A stretch of 64,000 bases of DNA. Origin: Planctomycetota bacterium. Lineage in GTDB: Bacteria; Planctomycetota; UBA1135; UBA2386. Position 1 is the stretch's first letter; each line of letters begins with the position of its first letter. A program made the position numbers and the translations under genes. Below the pieces are notes generated by a model. That model ran no database searches. It worked only from the letters and a program-made list of their open reading frames with translations, and was not told the DNA's origin. Of the stretch, positions 1 through 9,636 are shown one piece after another. The stretch spans positions 248,001-312,000 of the forward strand of contig JACKIC010000003.1 of the NCBI GenBank assembly GCA_020638655.1, read 5' to 3'.

Positions 1-690
1 AGCCGTGCCGTCGCCGTCGAGCAGCACGTTGGCGGGCTTGACGTCGCGGTGCAGCACGCCGAGGCGGTGCGCGTAGTCGAGCGCGTCGGCGAGCTGCACC
101 GCGATGCGCACGGCGGAGCCGATCGGGTCGGCGTCGAGCCGCTTCGCGATGTTGACGGGGTGGGAACGGTGGTCCTCGGGCGGCTGCGTCAGCGCGCCGT
201 CGCGGCGCACGGCGATCACGCGGTCCAGGCTGCAGCCGTCGATGAGCTGCATGGCGTAGAAATGCAGGTCGCCGGCGCTGTCGGTGCCGTGGATCGGCAC
301 GATGTTGGTGTGGTGCAGGCGCGCCGCCGCGCGGGCCTCGCGGTGGAAGCGGGTGATGCGCGACGAGTCGCCGAGCGTCGCGGCGTCGAGCACCTTGAGC
401 GCGACCAGGCGCTGCAGCGTGAGGTGTTCGGCCTCGAAGACGATGCCCATGCCGCCGCGCCCGAGTTCGCGTCGCACGACGAAGTCGCCGAGCCGGTCGC
501 CGGCCCGAACGGGGCCGCCGTGCCGGGCGCGCTCGAGCATGTCGACCGAGGCGAGCAGGCTGGCGAGCTCGGCGGACCGCGCACCGGCGCGCTGCGCGAA
601 CTGCAGCAGGTCGAGCGCTTCGCCGGCGCGGCGCCGCTGCACGTAGTCCTCGACGAGGGCGGCCAGGGACGAATCTCCGTCTTGGCTCAT
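1..690 (-). CDS. Ser/Thr protein kinase, PKN type (partial, C-terminus outside window)
   Basis: Only the first 230 codons lie in the window; the frame runs open off the left edge. After about 60 residues the protein shows the glycine-rich loop (GRGGMGIVFEAE), the kinase lysine in VALKVLD, and near the edge the catalytic loop HRDVKPANVLL, so it is a eukaryotic-type Ser/Thr kinase likely to be active. The ATG at 690 follows the stop of the upstream sigma factor by four bases, so the two are almost certainly cotranscribed and translationally coupled. Sigma-kinase pairs are common in Planctomycetota, where the kinase is thought to control the sigma factor. Any membrane or sensor part would lie outside the window. 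Confidence 0.93.
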   Translation of the reverse strand, partial: MSQDGDSSLAALVEDYVQRRRAGEALDLLQFAQRAGARSAELASLLASVDMLERARHGGPVRAGDRLGDFVVRRELGRGGMGIVFEAEHLTLQRLVALKVLDAATLGDSSRITRFHREARAAARLHHTNIVPIHGTDSAGDLHFYAMQLIDGCSLDRVIAVRRDGALTQPPEDHRSHPVNIAKRLDADPIGSAVRIAVQLADALDYAHRLGVLHRDVKPANVLLDGDGTA

Positions 691-694
691 CGGC

Positions 695-1342
695 TCAGCC
701 CTGGTCTCCGAGGGCCGCGCGCAGCCGCTGCAGGGCGCGCAGGTACCGGTCGCTCGCCGTCGAGGCGGGCAGTCCGAGCAGCTCGGCCGCCTCGCGGTTG
801 CTGGCTTCCTCGAAGTGACGCAGCACGAGCAGCTCGCGGTCGATCTCGTCCATGGTCGCCAGCGCCTCGTGCACGCTCGCGGTCAGTTCGCGCCGCGCCG
901 CGGCCGAGCTCGGCGGCGTCACGCTCGCGACGAGCCGCTGCGACAGGCTGCCCGAGCTGCCGCCCGGCAGGCCGCCGAGGGGGGACTCGCGGCCGGCGTC
1001 GCGCTTCTTGCCGAGGTGTGCGCGGTGCAGGTCGGTCAGCGTCTGCGCGAGTACCAGTCGCAGCCACACCCAGGCGGTGGTGGTGCGGCTGGCGTCGAAG
1101 GTGTCCTGCCGCTTGCCGGCCGCGAGGAAGGTCTCCTGGATCACGTCCTCGGGGTCGAGCCTGGCGAGCAGCGACGGATGCAGCCGCAGCCGCACGATCT
1201 GCTCCATGCGGGGCCGGTAGATGCCGAACGCCTCGGCGAGCGCGTCTTCGGCGCCCGCCTGCAGTCGGGCGCACAGATCGGATGGTTCGGGGGCGGCGGC
1301 CATTCGGGGGCGCACATACGCAGGGCTTGCGGAGCGGACCAC
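695..1342 (-). CDS. ECF-type RNA polymerase sigma factor
   Basis: About 215 residues with the two ECF sigma domains. Region 2 contains DPEDVIQETFLAA, the -10-binding and core-binding part. Region 4 contains EIDRELLVLRHFEEASNREAAELLGL followed by the helix-turn-helix. The long insert between them (residues about 105-145, rich in Gly, Ser and Arg) is typical of planctomycete sigma-70 subfamilies. The start could also be the internal ATG at 1303 (MAAAPEPS). It leads directly into the kinase gene ending at the window edge, so that kinase is the likely regulator in place of a classic anti-sigma factor. Confidence 0.9.
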   Translation of the reverse strand: MVRSASPAYVRPRMAAAPEPSDLCARLQAGAEDALAEAFGIYRPRMEQIVRLRLHPSLLARLDPEDVIQETFLAAGKRQDTFDASRTTTAWVWLRLVLAQTLTDLHRAHLGKKRDAGRESPLGGLPGGSSGSLSQRLVASVTPPSSAAARRELTASVHEALATMDEIDRELLVLRHFEEASNREAAELLGLPASTASDRYLRALQRLRAALGDQG

Positions 1343-1449
1343 CGGCGCTGTGTGCGGCCCAGCGGAATGCGCAGAATTGTCCGTTCATCGCGCGGGTGCT
1401 TTCGTCATCACTCGTCTTGGCCCCCAGTCCGAACCCTGAACCAGACGTC

Positions 1450-2319
1450 ATGACCGAACCCGATTCCTCCGTCCCCGGCATCGACCGCCGGAACCTGCTG
1501 CGCGGCCTCGGTGCCGCGGGCGCTGCGGCGCTGGTGGCCGGCGCGGCCCCGCTGTCGGCGCGCAGCGCGGTCCGCGGCCCGTCCGCGGCGTATCCGATCC
1601 TGCCGGGCTTCGAGGCGCCGGAAGACGACGACGAGATCTCGCCGCCGCTGCCGGGTGTCGACCCCAACCCGTTCGCGTTCCCGCGTGCGCGCCGCGTGCT
1701 CAGCGAGGCCGAGGCACAGTTCGCGCGCGACATGTTGCTGCAGAGCAGCATGTGCCCGCGCAGCCCGACTGCGACCGAAGGGCCCTACTACGTGGCCAAC
1801 CCGCTCGTGCGCCAGAACATCGTCGAGGACCGCGTCGGCCTGCCGACCACGATCTTCTTCCAGGTGGTGCGCGAGGCCGACTGCAGCCCGATCGTCAACG
1901 CCGCCGTCGACCTGTGGCACGCCGACCAGGCTGGCGTCTACTCGGGCTACGCCAACCAGGGCACGCAGGGGCGCGTGTTCCTGCGTGGCAGGCAATACAC
2001 CAACGCGCTCGGCATCGTGCAGTTCGACACGATCTTCCCAGGGTGGTATCCGTCGCGCACCGCGCACCTGCACCTCAAGGTCTATCCGACCGCGAACACC
2101 GTGGTGACGTCGCAGGCCTACTTCGACCAGCTGCTCGGCTTCTCGGGCAGCCTGTCCGACGCCGTCTATCGCTTCCTGCCGCCCTACAGTTCGCGCGGCG
2201 CGGCCCAGACCGTCAACAGCACCGACAACCTGTTCACCCCGGACACCGTCATGGGCGCGATGCTCAATCCCAACGGTTCGCCGACCCTGTGGGCGGGCCT
2301 GCGCTTCGCGGTTGCCTGA
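1450..2319 (+). CDS. Exported intradiol ring-cleavage dioxygenase family protein
   Basis: A 289-residue protein of the intradiol dioxygenase fold (protocatechuate/catechol dioxygenase superfamily). The four non-heme iron(III) ligands are visible: a Tyr in EGPYY (113 or 114), Tyr200 in FPGWY, His206 and His208 in RTAHLHLKV. The WHAD...GVYSGY segment is also family-typical. The N-terminus has a twin-arginine signal (DRRNLLRGLG, then an Ala-rich hydrophobic stretch), so it is probably folded in the cytoplasm and exported by Tat. The ATG at 1450 is chosen because the Tat motif follows it directly; upstream codons in the same frame are antisense to the sigma factor. Exported intradiol-like enzymes act on unknown aromatics; the substrate cannot be read here. 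Confidence 0.9.
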   Translation: MTEPDSSVPGIDRRNLLRGLGAAGAAALVAGAAPLSARSAVRGPSAAYPILPGFEAPEDDDEISPPLPGVDPNPFAFPRARRVLSEAEAQFARDMLLQSSMCPRSPTATEGPYYVANPLVRQNIVEDRVGLPTTIFFQVVREADCSPIVNAAVDLWHADQAGVYSGYANQGTQGRVFLRGRQYTNALGIVQFDTIFPGWYPSRTAHLHLKVYPTANTVVTSQAYFDQLLGFSGSLSDAVYRFLPPYSSRGAAQTVNSTDNLFTPDTVMGAMLNPNGSPTLWAGLRFAVA

Positions 2320-2471
2320 AGCACCGGCTCCCCCGAGGAGCGCCATCGACGACTTCTTCCCGCGGGCGCAGCTGGGCCGCGTCCGCATCCCTGGCCGGTC
2401 CGCCGCAGCGTCGGCGCGAGCCCCGCGAGCCGCGAGTCATCGGTTCGCGAGGCATCGTGCGGCTGGGGCGG

Positions 2472-2495
2472 GCCGGCCCTCTCTTTCGGGCTGGC
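2472..2495. terminator. Possible bidirectional hairpin between convergent genes
   Basis: An 8-bp stem, GCCGGCCC with GGGCTGGC (one G-T pair), closes an eight-base pyrimidine loop. It lies between the 3' ends of the dioxygenase gene and the ABC-F gene. No clear T-run follows, so the terminator role is only a guess from its place. Confidence 0.3.
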
Positions 2496-2515
2496 GGCGT
2501 CACCAGCCGGATCGC

Positions 2516-4147
<1,632 letters not shown>

Positions 4148-4183
4148 CGGGGGCGAACAGGATAGCGTCGCCCGCGGCGGGCG

Positions 4184-5176
4184 CTACTTCGGGGCGCGCC
4201 GGGCCGCCACGCGCCGCTGGCCGCGGTCGGCCGCCTCCTTCACCGTCGCGTCGTCGGTCTTCGCGAGCGACGCGTAGCCCTTCTCGGCGCCGTCCAGGTC
4301 GCCTGCGGCCAGCAGCGCGTCGGCCGCCAGCAGCTGTCGGCCCTGCGCGACCGCGCGCTGGCCGGCCTCGGTCGCCGCGATCAGCGCCACCGCGTCCTCG
4401 AGCGCCTTGCCATGGGGGTGACCCGCGAACCGCGGCGCGGCCCCGAGCAGCGGCAGGGCTGCGGCGAACCAATGCTCGGCCGCGCGTTGTTGCGCCGACC
4501 CGGCCAGCAGTCGCTCGACATGCGCGTCGAGCCGCGCGATCGTCGCCTCGGCGGCCTCCTTGGCGGTCGGCTCGAGCTTGCCGCTCTGCAGCATCGTCGT
4601 GAGCATCGCCTGGGCGCGGCCGAGCTTGTCGGCGTTCAGCAGCTGCTGCACTGGCTCGAGCTGCCCCGTGAGCGGCGCCACGAACGGACGCGCCGTACGC
4701 ACCGCGTCCTCGATGGCGGCGTCGGGCAGCGTCTGGGGATGACCCGCCCAGACGATGGTGCCGTCCGGGTCGATCAGGAACGAGTGCGGCACGCCGCGCA
4801 CGCCCCAGGCCTTCATCGCGCCGGGGGCGAAGCCGATCACGTGTTGGATCTCGTTCTTCGTGACGAACGGGGCGACGACGGCCTCGGCCTCGTTGATCGG
4901 GATGCCGACGATGACCAGACCACGGTCGTGGTAGTGCTCGTGCCAGGCCTTGACCTTGGGCATCACCGCGCGGCACGGGGCGCACCACGTCGCCCAGAAC
5001 TCGACGAGCACGGCGGAGCCGCGCAGGTCGGCCAGTGTGGTGATCGCTGCCGGCGCGTTCAGCGTCGAGGCGAACGTGACCTCGGGGGCGGGGGCATCGA
5101 CGGCGGCCTGGGCTGGCAGCGCGGCGAGCGGGAGCGAGAACGCCGCGACGGCGGCCCGGATGGCGAGTCGGGACAT
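4184..5176 (-). CDS. TlpA-like exported thiol-disulfide oxidoreductase
   Basis: A 330-residue protein with a signal peptide (residues 1-24, cleavage near PAQAA) and a thioredoxin-like domain of the TlpA/ResA type. The redox motif is WCAPC (Cys65 and Cys68), and the cis-proline region is GVPHSFLIDPDG. The C-terminal half (about 170-330) is Ala-rich and helical, with TPR-like spacing, and may be a helical-repeat extension. It probably acts in the periplasm, reducing disulfides such as those of apocytochromes. The gene ends 36 bases before the ABC-F start and begins 47 bases from the divergent sigma factor. Confidence 0.9.
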   Translation of the reverse strand: MSRLAIRAAVAAFSLPLAALPAQAAVDAPAPEVTFASTLNAPAAITTLADLRGSAVLVEFWATWCAPCRAVMPKVKAWHEHYHDRGLVIVGIPINEAEAVVAPFVTKNEIQHVIGFAPGAMKAWGVRGVPHSFLIDPDGTIVWAGHPQTLPDAAIEDAVRTARPFVAPLTGQLEPVQQLLNADKLGRAQAMLTTMLQSGKLEPTAKEAAEATIARLDAHVERLLAGSAQQRAAEHWFAAALPLLGAAPRFAGHPHGKALEDAVALIAATEAGQRAVAQGRQLLAADALLAAGDLDGAEKGYASLAKTDDATVKEAADRGQRRVAARRAPK

Positions 5177-5223
5177 GTCCCGAGTATCGCAGGTCGCGGC
5201 GATCGCGGTAGCATCCCCGCCCG

Positions 5224-5835
5224 ATGGACCCCGTCGTTCCCGACACCCCGACCGAGGCGCTCGTCGCCGCGGCGCAGCAGCAGGACCGCCCGGCGATCGA
5301 GCAGTTGCTGGTGCGCCACCTGCCGGGGCTCGAGGCGTTCGTGCGCTTGCGTATGGGCGCGGCGATGCGCGGGCTGATGACGGCGCCGGATCTGGTGCAG
5401 TCGGTGTGCCGCGAGGTGCTCGAGGACCTGACCGGCTTCGAGTTCCGCGGCGAGGCGCCGTTCCGGCACTGGCTCTACGTGCGCGCCGAGAACAAGCTGC
5501 GTGAGAAGCACCGCTTCCACCACGCCGGCAAGCGCAGCACGGACAAGGAGGTCTCGCTGCCCGACGCGAGCACGTTCCTGCCGGCCTATCGCCAGATGTG
5601 CACGCCGAGCCGCGACCTCGAGGTCAAGGAGACGATGCAGCGCGTCGAGGCGGCCTTCGACCTGTTGCCCGACGACTACCGCGAGGCGATCACGCTGCAC
5701 AAGCTGTGCGGCCTCTCGCACGCCGAGATCGCCGAACGCATGGACCGCAGCGAAGGCGCGGTGCGCAACCTCGTCTACCGCGGCATCTCGCGGCTCGCGT
5801 TGCTCGTCGACGGCGGCGACACCGCGGTGGACTGA
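5224..5835 (+). CDS. ECF-type RNA polymerase sigma factor
   Basis: 203 residues. Region 2 contains TAPDLVQSVCREVLEDL and FRHWLYVRAENKLREKHR; region 4 contains DLLPDDYREAITLHKLCGLSHAEIAERM followed by RSEGAVRNLVYRGISRL. It belongs to the planctomycete ECF group in which region 2 starts with a long ARLR-type helix. It is divergent from the TlpA gene. Its last 61 bases overlap the 3' end of the convergent kinase gene, so the two messages are complementary there. Confidence 0.9.
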   Translation: MDPVVPDTPTEALVAAAQQQDRPAIEQLLVRHLPGLEAFVRLRMGAAMRGLMTAPDLVQSVCREVLEDLTGFEFRGEAPFRHWLYVRAENKLREKHRFHHAGKRSTDKEVSLPDASTFLPAYRQMCTPSRDLEVKETMQRVEAAFDLLPDDYREAITLHKLCGLSHAEIAERMDRSEGAVRNLVYRGISRLALLVDGGDTAVD

Positions 5836-8465
5836 CGCGCCGCGATGCGCTGCTGCAGCGCCTGGAACGCGGGCAGGTCCCGCAGGGGACCGTAGAGCTC
5901 GTCCCGGAAGGCGCTGCCCGCGCCCCAGCCGAGCTTCTCGGCGGCGAGCAGGTTCTGCATCGCCTGGTCGAGGTAGACCTGGCGGCGCTCTTCGGCGTCG
6001 TCGGGCGGCGGCTGGGTCGCCTGCAGCACGCCGGCGCAGCGCAACCACAGCCGCGCGGCGCGGCGGCGCGACACGGTCGTATCCAGGCCGGCGAGTTCGG
6101 CGGCGACCCGTTCGGTCTCCTCGCGGCGGCCGAGGTTGGCGAGCGAGGTGCCCAGCAGCGACAGGTGGTTGAGCAGGTAGTCGCTGGCCTGCCGGTAGGT
6201 CGGCAACTCGGCGAGCACCTCGCGCTGCAGTTCGGCCGCGCGCTGCAGGCGCTCGACCGCGAGGTCGTCCTGGGCCTGGTAGAAGCTGAGGCGCCCCAGG
6301 TTGTGCAGCGCCGCGGCGACGTCGCTGCGCAGCATCAGGTCGCTGGGGTGGTCCTTGGCGACCTGCTCGCGCAGTTGCAGGCACTCCTTGAGCAGCGGCA
6401 CGGCGCCGTGGTCCTTCGCGTCGACGAGCAGGTTGCCGAGCGTCTCCAGCACGCGGCTGACCAGGAACGGCTGCGGCGGCCAGATACGCGCCTCGACGGG
6501 CACGCCGCGGGCCAGGGTCAGGGCCTCGTCGAGCAACGGCCGCGCTTCGTCGCGGCGCTTCTGGCGGACCAGCAGCGTCGCCAGCGCGTCCATGCGGTGC
6601 ACGGCGGTCTGCACGTCGAGGGCGTCACCGGGGCGCTCGGACGCCAACCGGCGCGCCTCCGTCATCGCCTGCCGGTAACAGACCTCGGCCGCCGGCATGT
6701 CGCCCGCGGAGAAGCGCATGTCGCCGCGCAACACCGCGCACTCCACGGCCTGGCGGCGCAGGTCGAGCGAATTGCCGCCGTCGCGATGCAGTCGCTCGAG
6801 GTCGGTCTCGGCCGCGGCGAGCGCTTCGGTCGCACGCGCGGGCGCGCCGAGCTGGTCGCCGAGGCCGGCCTCGTTCAGGGCCAGGTAGATGCGCGCCTCG
6901 ACCATCGGCAGCGGCACGTCCGTGCGCGTGCCGCCGAGCAGCTCGCGCCCTTCGCGCAGCGACGCCAACGCTGCCGCACCCTCGCCGTCGCGGGCCTGCA
7001 GGTCGGCGAGCCGCGCCAGGGTCTTGCCGGCGTCGACGTGCAGCCGCACGTTGTCGGGGTACTGCGGCAGAAGCTGGCGGTACATGCCGCAGGCCTCGGC
7101 CAGCGACTCGATCGCCGCGCGGCGTGCCGCCGGCACGTAGCGCAGGCGTTCTTCGCCGACGCGCACCAGCAGCGAGTAGATCGCGTTCAGCGACAGCTCC
7201 AGGTTGGCGTCGGCGCGTTCCGCGGCCCGAGCCAGCTCGAGGCCGAGGGCGCGCTCGCGCCAGGCGAACACGCCCGGCAGGGCCGCGGCGACGACCAGCG
7301 CGCAGGCGACGATCGTCGCCGCGATGCGGTGGCGCTGGCTCCAGCGCAACAGGCGCAGGCCGGCGCCGAGCCGGCGCGCGCGGATCGGCCGCCGCTGCAG
7401 GACCGCCTGCAGGTCGTCGGCGAACGCCTGCATGTCGGCGTAGCGCCGCTCGCGGTCGACGTCCATCGCGGTGCGCACGACCAACTCGAGCTCGCGCGGC
7501 AGTTCGCGGTTGTGGGCCAGGGGGCTGCGTAGGTCGCCGGCCAGCACGCGCTGCACGTCGCCGGTCGGCGGGAACGGCGGCTGCAGCGTCAGCAGCTGCC
7601 ACAGGGTCGCCGCCAGCGAATAGACGTCGGTGCGTTCGTCGACGGCGTCGCCGCGCAGCTGCTCGGGCGACATGAACGCCGGCGAGCCCGGCGTATTGCC
7701 GGTGCGCGTGAACTCGCGGTTGCCGCCGACGAGCGCGACGCCGAAGTCGAGCAGCACGGTGCGGCCGTCGGTCGTGAGCATCACGTTCGACGGTTTGATG
7801 TCGCGGTGCACGATGCCGCGCAGGTGGGCGTGGCGCACGCCGAGCGCGATGTTGTGGATCAGCCGCGTGCAGGTCTGCCACCACGGGCCCTGCAGCGGGT
7901 CGGTGCCGGTCTCGCCGTCGGCGCCGATCGCGGCGCGCAGGTCGGCGCCGCGCAGCAGCGCCGGGTCCCGGCCGCGCAGCGCCGCGGTGACCTCGTGCAC
8001 CGTGCGGCCGTGCAGCAGCTCCATCGCGTAGAACGGCACGCCTTCCTGTTCGCCCGACGCCAGCACCGGCACGATCGCCGGGTGCGACAGCCGCGCCACG
8101 GCTTCGATCTCGCGGCGGAAGCGTTCGCGCGCGCCTTCGAAGTAGAGCAGCTCGGGCCGCACGAGCTTGAGCGCAACGCGGCGGTTCAGCGACTGCTGTT
8201 CGGCCTCGTAGACCACGCCCATGCCGCCGCTGCCCAGGCGCCGCAGCAGCCGGAACTCGCCGAGGCGGTCGGGGAAGTCGGCGGCCGGCGGCGCGTCGCC
8301 GGCGAGCCCCATCTGCCGCGCGCGCGCCAGGCCCCGTTCGATCGCGGCGCGGTCGCCCGGATGCTTCGCCAGGAAGGCCTGCACCGCCGCGTCGCCGCCC
8401 GCGTCGTGGGCGGCGAGGGCGTCGGCGAGCAGCTCTTCGAGGCGTTCGGGGTCCCTGGGGGGCAT
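5775..8465 (-). CDS. Transmembrane Ser/Thr protein kinase with C-terminal TPR region
   Basis: An 896-residue receptor-like kinase. The kinase domain covers about residues 70-350: glycine loop LGSGGMGVVYEAE, Lys100 in VALKLVRP, catalytic Asp222 in HRDIKPSNVML, DFG Asp240, and SPAFMSPEQL in the activation segment. One membrane helix follows (about 381-401). The remaining 490 residues are outside or periplasmic and built of TPR-like helical repeats, so they could sense a protein partner. The start ATG at 8465 follows no overlapping gene. The 3' end runs 61 bases into the convergent sigma factor gene. Kinase and sigma factor may form one pathway even though they lie on opposite strands. Confidence 0.93.
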   Translation of the reverse strand: MPPRDPERLEELLADALAAHDAGGDAAVQAFLAKHPGDRAAIERGLARARQMGLAGDAPPAADFPDRLGEFRLLRRLGSGGMGVVYEAEQQSLNRRVALKLVRPELLYFEGARERFRREIEAVARLSHPAIVPVLASGEQEGVPFYAMELLHGRTVHEVTAALRGRDPALLRGADLRAAIGADGETGTDPLQGPWWQTCTRLIHNIALGVRHAHLRGIVHRDIKPSNVMLTTDGRTVLLDFGVALVGGNREFTRTGNTPGSPAFMSPEQLRGDAVDERTDVYSLAATLWQLLTLQPPFPPTGDVQRVLAGDLRSPLAHNRELPRELELVVRTAMDVDRERRYADMQAFADDLQAVLQRRPIRARRLGAGLRLLRWSQRHRIAATIVACALVVAAALPGVFAWRERALGLELARAAERADANLELSLNAIYSLLVRVGEERLRYVPAARRAAIESLAEACGMYRQLLPQYPDNVRLHVDAGKTLARLADLQARDGEGAAALASLREGRELLGGTRTDVPLPMVEARIYLALNEAGLGDQLGAPARATEALAAAETDLERLHRDGGNSLDLRRQAVECAVLRGDMRFSAGDMPAAEVCYRQAMTEARRLASERPGDALDVQTAVHRMDALATLLVRQKRRDEARPLLDEALTLARGVPVEARIWPPQPFLVSRVLETLGNLLVDAKDHGAVPLLKECLQLREQVAKDHPSDLMLRSDVAAALHNLGRLSFYQAQDDLAVERLQRAAELQREVLAELPTYRQASDYLLNHLSLLGTSLANLGRREETERVAAELAGLDTTVSRRRAARLWLRCAGVLQATQPPPDDAEERRQVYLDQAMQNLLAAEKLGWGAGSAFRDELYGPLRDLPAFQALQQRIAARQSTAVSPPSTSNASREMPR

Positions 8466-8500
8466 GGGTGGCGCGGGATTCTAGCGACCGCCGGGGCCGA

Positions 8501-8944
8501 TCACTGCTTCGCGGCGGTCGGCGCGACCGGGTGCTGCAGGTAGGCGACGATGTCGCGGGCGTCCTGGGGCGAGAACCGGAACTCGGGCATCGGCGGCAGC
8601 ACCTTGCGGCCGCCCGGCAGTTCGCCGGTGCTCAGGAAGTGCTCGGCTTCCTTGGGCGCCAGGGTCGGCAGGCCGGCGATCGGCTTGCTGACCGGGGTCC
8701 ATGGCATCGGCACGGTCGGCGCGAACGGCAGGGGGCTGCCCTGCAGCCACTTGTCGGCCAGGTACTGCCCCTTCTCGTCGCGCGGGCTGTGGCAGTCCTG
8801 GCACATGCCGACGCGCTCGACCAGGTAGCGGCCGTGCTCGACGTCGGCGACGTCGGCGGACGCGGCGACGCCGGCGCGCGAGCAGGCGAAGGTGACGGCG
8901 GCGATGGGCAGGAGCAGGCAGAGAGTGAACTTGACGGTCTTCAT
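8501..8944 (-). CDS. Exported mono-heme cytochrome c
   Basis: 147 residues: a signal peptide (MKTVKFTLCLLLPIAAVTFAC, possibly a lipoprotein signal), then a class I cytochrome c domain. The heme site is CQDCH (near residue 49), and the distal Met ligand is likely in MPEFRFS near residue 120. The C-terminal helix has the typical DARDIVAYLQ. The ATG at 8944 is chosen because it begins the signal peptide and has a GAGGAA ribosome site about nine bases upstream. It is probably a periplasmic electron carrier; its partner is not evident from the neighbours. Confidence 0.88.
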   Translation of the reverse strand: MKTVKFTLCLLLPIAAVTFACSRAGVAASADVADVEHGRYLVERVGMCQDCHSPRDEKGQYLADKWLQGSPLPFAPTVPMPWTPVSKPIAGLPTLAPKEAEHFLSTGELPGGRKVLPPMPEFRFSPQDARDIVAYLQHPVAPTAAKQ

Positions 8945-9067
8945 GGCAAGGGTTCCTCGAACTTGGGTTGCCCTCTGCAGGACCCGGGGCCGGCGGATGT
9001 CACAGCGACGCGTCGAGAATTCGCGCGCCTTGAGAACGGGGGCCGCGCCGCCTACACCGGTCGCCCC

Positions 9068-9568
9068 ATGACCGCCGTCCCGACCGCCCCGGCCGAACCC
9101 GTGCCGCCGCTCCTCCCGGAAGCGGCGCTGGTGCGGGTCCGCGCGCTGGCCCGGCGGCTGTGCGGCTGCGACCACCTCGCCGCCGACGTCGTGCAGGAGG
9201 CGCTGATCGCCTGCTGGCGGCGGCCCGAGCCGCCCGCCGACGCCGTTGCCTGGCTGGCCCGCGCCGTGGTGTTGCGCTGCCGCCAGCTGCACCGGTCGCT
9301 GCGCCGCCGGCAGCATCACGAACACGGCGCCGCGTGTGAGCTGCACCGCGGCTGCGACAACCCGCTGCACCAGGCGGTCGCGCACGAACTCGGCGAACGG
9401 CTCGATGCGGCGCTGGCGGCCCTGCCGGCCGAGCAGCGCGACGCGCTCGCGCTCTACGTCGACACCGGTCTCGACTACGCCGGCATCGCCGCGCGCCTGG
9501 ACCTGCCGGTCGGCACGGTGCGGTCGCGTCTGCACCGGGCCCGCGCGACGCTCGCCGCCTGCGTCTGA
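9068..9568 (+). CDS. ECF-type RNA polymerase sigma factor
   Basis: 166 residues. Region 2: CDHLAADVVQEALIACWRRP. Region 4: ALPAEQRDALALYVDTGLDYAGIAARLDLPVGTVRSRLHRAR, a canonical ECF helix-turn-helix. The ATG at 9068 fits the domain border. The gene is divergent from the cytochrome c gene (123-base gap) and lies 68 bases upstream of the sulfatase gene. No anti-sigma gene is adjacent on the same strand, so the sulfatase may be a target, or control may be by other means. Confidence 0.88.
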   Translation: MTAVPTAPAEPVPPLLPEAALVRVRALARRLCGCDHLAADVVQEALIACWRRPEPPADAVAWLARAVVLRCRQLHRSLRRRQHHEHGAACELHRGCDNPLHQAVAHELGERLDAALAALPAEQRDALALYVDTGLDYAGIAARLDLPVGTVRSRLHRARATLAACV

Positions 9569-9636
9569 CGAGTCGTGTCCGACGAACCGGCGCAGGTTCT
9601 CGGGCGTCGTGCGCGCTGCCGCGGCAAGATGTCGCG

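Noticed and set aside
49..1449. A long plus-strand reading frame before the intradiol dioxygenase
   Set aside because: It is antisense to the kinase and sigma genes, Arg/Ala/Val-rich with no domains, and joins the real gene only because GC-rich DNA has few stops. The Tat signal marks the true start at 1450.
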